Translations under genes and position numbers: made by a program | Source of the DNA: Candidatus Iainarchaeum sp. | GTDB taxonomy: Archaea > Iainarchaeota > Iainarchaeia > Iainarchaeales > JAFCFF01 | Reading direction: 5' to 3' | NCBI GenBank assembly: GCA_017608775.1 | Contig: JAFCFF010000003.1 | Coordinates: forward strand, 1 to 7,799 | Length of the DNA stretch: 7,799 bases | The notes under the pieces: model-generated | The model's database searches: none | What the model was told of the DNA's origin: nothing | The model's input: the letters and a program-made list of their open reading frames with translations, nothing else | Shown here: positions 6,183-7,799 of the stretch, piece by piece | How positions within the stretch are numbered: the first letter of the stretch is position 1 | How the letters are laid out: every line of letters starts with the position of its first letter

Positions 6183-6623
6183 TTAAGGAAGGATGCCCTT
6201 GTTTAACGCTGAGGTGGAACAGTTTTCCGGGTCTAGCTTTTTCTCAAACCCATATGTTTTTCTATAAACCGCAGAGATTTTTCCCTTCTTCTCACAAAAA
6301 ACATCGGCCTCAACAGTTATTTTTTTTGCTGCAACAACTAGCTTTTTTAGGTAAATTAGACAAGGCAGGTTTCCCTGCCCTGTGCTAAAACTTTGAAGAT
6401 GGTCAAAATCAGATCTTTTTATTTTTTCCAATTTACCACACTGCTTTGAAAGAATTACTGAGTTTATCTCTTTGTTTAAGGTGTATAACGAGGACTGGGA
6501 CGAAAGAACAAGGTCATGGAAAGATACCTGATGAAATTGAAATGAAGATGCTGCAAGAAAAACAAAAAAAGTAAACAAGACAGGTATGAAATTTACAAAT
6601 CCTTTTTTTGGTTTTAGGAACAA
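6183..6623 (-). CDS. Pilin-like secreted protein D (type IV pilin-type N-terminus, TTG start)
   Basis: 146-residue protein with a short basic leader, MFLKPKKG, followed by the hydrophobic helix FVNFIPVLFTFFVFLAASSF (9-28) and a soluble domain of about 115 residues. The KKG/FVNF junction looks like a prepilin peptidase (class III signal peptide) site, although +5 is Ile rather than Glu. The domain has four cysteines (62, 88, 110, 135), suggesting two disulfides outside the cell. The start was chosen by sequence: AGAGGTGA (6628-6635) lies 4 bases before TTG at 6623, giving a leader as short as those of its neighbours. The longer frame from TTG at 6665 would overlap the previous gene by 52 bases and has no such site. 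It overlaps gene C by 10 bases. The family was not recognised; a minor pilin or pseudopilin role is inferred from the N-terminus and neighbours. Confidence 0.68.
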   Translation of the reverse strand: MFLKPKKGFVNFIPVLFTFFVFLAASSFQFHQVSFHDLVLSSQSSLYTLNKEINSVILSKQCGKLEKIKRSDFDHLQSFSTGQGNLPCLIYLKKLVVAAKKITVEADVFCEKKGKISAVYRKTYGFEKKLDPENCSTSALNKGILP

Positions 6624-6883
6624 ATTTTCACCTCTTCTGAAATTCTTTTGAAGATGGTAAAACAAAAATAGTTTGTTGGATTGCTTGGTTTTTGTTCTGT
6701 TGGGTTGTCTGTTAAAATTGCAAAAGCAGCCTTGTCAAGATGTGAGTAATCTAGGGAAATAAAATTTTTTTCTGGAAGAACCTTGAAGAAAAGACCAAAG
6801 CTTAGAAGGAAGGAAAGAAAAAGTAAGGTTAACGATGTGAAAATAAATCCTTTTTCTTTTTTTATTGATTTCATAACTCTCAT
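6614..6883 (-). CDS. Pilin-like small secreted protein C
   Basis: 89-residue protein: basic leader MRVMKSIKKEKG, then the hydrophobic helix FIFTSLTLLFLSFLLSFGLF (13-32), then a domain of only about 57 residues with two cysteines (74 and 88, the second next to the C-terminus). The KEKG/FIF junction is a plausible prepilin peptidase site; the +5 residue is Ser, so the match is partial. The start at ATG 6883 is supported by GGAGTGA (6889-6895), 5 bases upstream, whose TGA is also the stop codon of gene B. The frame runs up to an ATG at 6907, but that start lacks this support and would overlap gene B by 19 bases. A second ATG at 6874 is also possible. The protein is very small for a pilin. A single-pass N-terminally anchored membrane protein is the alternative reading. 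Confidence 0.65.
   Translation of the reverse strand: MRVMKSIKKEKGFIFTSLTLLFLSFLLSFGLFFKVLPEKNFISLDYSHLDKAAFAILTDNPTEQKPSNPTNYFCFTIFKRISEEVKICS
6627..6635 (-). promoter_or_regulatory. Shine-Dalgarno site that sets the TTG start of pilin-like gene D
   Basis: AGAGGTGA on the minus strand, 4 bases before the TTG at 6623 and inside the end of gene C. It is complementary to a standard archaeal 16S rRNA 3' end. This is the main reason for choosing TTG over the longer open frame. Confidence 0.6.
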
Positions 6884-6888
6884 AAATT

Positions 6889-6895
6889 TCACTCC
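6889..6895 (-). promoter_or_regulatory. Shine-Dalgarno site of pilin-like gene C, overlapping the stop of gene B
   Basis: GGAGTGA on the minus strand, 5 bases before the ATG at 6883. Its last three bases are the TGA stop of gene B, so termination of B and initiation of C are likely coupled. Confidence 0.6.
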
Positions 6896-7323
6896 TTGGC
6901 TGGCCAAACATAAAGGGTTAGCATATCTTTTTCTCCTTTAAAAAAAACTTCTCTTGAGAGGGAGAAAAACTCTTTTTCTGGGGGAGGAGATAAACAAAAA
7001 GAAAACTGCTCTTGTGCATTGCTTAGCTTTATGTAACACCCATAGTCAGAAAGTCCAAGGCTTTCTTTTGTGATGTTGAGTTTTGAGGGATCTATGCAGT
7101 TTATGTTTATCAATGAATCACAAGACCCGGACTCCAAAACAATGTCAAGTGCTGTTGTTGTCTTTGCTCTGTATTCCTCGAGTTTTATGTAATCATGGAA
7201 AGAAAAAAACGAGGCTTCCTTAAGCTGTGACAAGGCTATGAAAAACAAAAGGACAAATGAAAAGGAAATTATCAGGTCTGCAAAGAAAACCTGCCCCCTA
7301 TCTTTTCTTCCAGGCCTAAACAA
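6889..7323 (-). CDS. Pilin-like secreted protein B (class III signal peptide-like, TTG start)
   Basis: 144-residue protein: leader MFRPGRKDRG, then QVFFADLIISFSFVLLFFIA (11-30), then an extracytoplasmic domain with four cysteines (68, 76, 96, 110). RG/QVFFAD closely resembles the archaeal class III signal peptide family (Gly-Gln at the cut, acidic residue near +5/+6), used for archaellins, pilins and related small anchored proteins. The longest frame begins at GTG 7332, but GGTGA (7328-7332) then sits 4-5 bases before a TTG at 7323. That arrangement mirrors gene D, so I place the start at the TTG; using the GTG would only add three residues. It overlaps gene A by 8 bases and ends 5 bases before gene C. 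The cysteine spacing suggests two disulfides. The exact structure it helps form is unknown. Confidence 0.72.
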   Translation of the reverse strand: MFRPGRKDRGQVFFADLIISFSFVLLFFIALSQLKEASFFSFHDYIKLEEYRAKTTTALDIVLESGSCDSLININCIDPSKLNITKESLGLSDYGCYIKLSNAQEQFSFCLSPPPEKEFFSLSREVFFKGEKDMLTLYVWPAKE

Positions 7324-7723
7324 CCAGCTCACCGTTTTCTATTTTAATGGTTTGCCCGCAACCAAACTTTAGATTATGCCTAAAAACTGTTGGTCTTGAG
7401 AACTCCCCGGCTTCTGAGGTTATTTTTATCTCGCCATTATTGACTGAAATCAAACAGCTTGTTTCTTGTGGAGATTTTAAAAACGGAACATAAAATTCCA
7501 GCCGATAAAAACTTCCGCTTTCTAAAGAGGTTGACTTCTCAAGAATTTCATTGACGTGGATAAGAACTTGTTGTGACTGCACCTTAAGAAAAAATTCCCT
7601 TGCATTTGTCTCTGTGTAAGAGATAAAGGGGGAAAAAGACTGTGAAAGGAAAATAAAAAAGAAAAAAGCAAGTAAAAGCTCAACAGAGAGTAGACCTTTT
7701 TTTTCCTTAAAACCCAGAGACAT
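7316..7723 (-). CDS. Type IV pilin-like protein A, first gene of the pilin-like operon
   Basis: 135-residue protein with the clearest prepilin N-terminus of the four: leader MSLGFKEKKG, predicted cut after Gly10, and mature protein starting LLSVELLLAFFFFIFLSQSF with Glu at +5 (Glu15), the classic type IV pilin signature. Archaeal prepilin peptidase would process it, and the helix (11-30) would pack in a filament core or anchor it in the membrane. The domain after the helix has a helical part (40-62) and a strand-rich part with two cysteines (90, 122) likely to form a disulfide. The ATG at 7723 gives a 10-residue leader of typical length. A TATA-like box about 27 bases upstream and no Shine-Dalgarno site suggest it heads the operon with a leaderless or near-leaderless mRNA. 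A minor pilin or pseudopilin is the likely role; the specific family was not recognised. Confidence 0.75.
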   Translation of the reverse strand: MSLGFKEKKGLLSVELLLAFFFFIFLSQSFSPFISYTETNAREFFLKVQSQQVLIHVNEILEKSTSLESGSFYRLEFYVPFLKSPQETSCLISVNNGEIKITSEAGEFSRPTVFRHNLKFGCGQTIKIENGELVV

Positions 7724-7744
7724 CCTAAGAATAAGACAAAGAAG

Positions 7745-7755
7745 TTTTTAATAAG
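7745..7755 (-). promoter_or_regulatory. TATA-like box of the pilin-like operon
   Basis: The minus strand reads CTTATTAAAAA, centred about 27 bases before the ATG at 7723, so transcription would start at or very near the start codon. The same AT-rich block, read on the plus strand (TTTTTAATAAG), lies about 23 bases before a possible divergent ATG at 7773, so it could act in both directions. Confidence 0.5.
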
Positions 7756-7772
7756 ATTATTGTGTTTGGGCT

Positions 7773-7799
7773 ATGATGAAAAATCTATTTCAAATAAAA
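7773..7799 (+). CDS. Possible start of a divergent gene, cut by the right edge
   Basis: ATG ATG at 7773 opens a frame (MMKNLFQIK) that has no stop before the window ends. It lies 49 bases from the divergent pilin-like operon start, with an AT-rich box upstream. Nine codons cannot establish a gene; it is noted because the 76-base region right of 7723 would otherwise be only a promoter. Confidence 0.25.

Noticed and set aside
6889..6907. ATG at 6907 as the start of pilin-like gene C
   Set aside because: It overlaps gene B by 19 bases and has no ribosome-binding site, whereas the ATG at 6883 has GGAGTGA 5 bases upstream and gives a typical short leader.

Overview
The window looks like a stretch of a low-GC archaeal chromosome, most likely from a small-genome DPANN-type lineage. 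The evidence is an archaeal-type type IA topoisomerase, Pelota, an Lrp/AsnC regulator, TATA-like boxes about 25-30 bases before the first gene of each transcription unit (which implies very short or absent leaders), oligo-T terminators, and small proteins with archaeal type IV pilin-like N-termini. The phylum cannot be fixed from this sequence alone. There are no rRNA, tRNA, CRISPR or insertion-sequence features, and gene packing is tight: the largest gap is 122 bases.

Layout. Minus strand, 2806 to 1: an Lrp/AsnC regulator, then topA, then the start of a gene whose first 67 residues look like the coiled-coil lead-in of an NFACT-R (Rqc2/NEMF-like) protein. The last two overlap by ATGA. Plus strand, 2929-4332: a 467-residue protein with the N-terminal architecture of anaerobic ribonucleotide reductase (NrdD: ATP-cone-like repeats, then the start of the catalytic barrel). 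It has a single cysteine and no visible glycyl-radical motif, so it looks like a catalytically dead NrdD derivative. It is divergent from the lrp gene, and an 18-base palindrome lies between them. A strong T-rich terminator follows it. Minus strand, 7723 to 4367: four small, tightly packed or overlapping genes for pilin/pseudopilin-like secreted proteins, then pelA (Pelota/Dom34), then a six-helix membrane protein of unknown function. A possible divergent gene begins at the right edge.

How the genes fit together. The four pilin-like genes have the layout of one translationally coupled operon. Each has a short basic leader ending in Gly, then a hydrophobic helix, then a small domain with an even number of cysteines (2, 4, 2, 4), which suggests a set of minor pilins or an assembly tip complex stabilised by disulfides. 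Pelota and the NFACT-like protein are both expected in rescue or quality control of stalled ribosomes, but they sit in separate transcription units here. The NrdD-like protein could be a nucleotide sensor or a partner of a true NrdD encoded elsewhere; this is inference. Several supplied longest-ORF starts were moved to internal starts: two TTG codons and one ATG backed by Shine-Dalgarno sequences, and one ATG in the membrane protein that removes an overlap with pelA.
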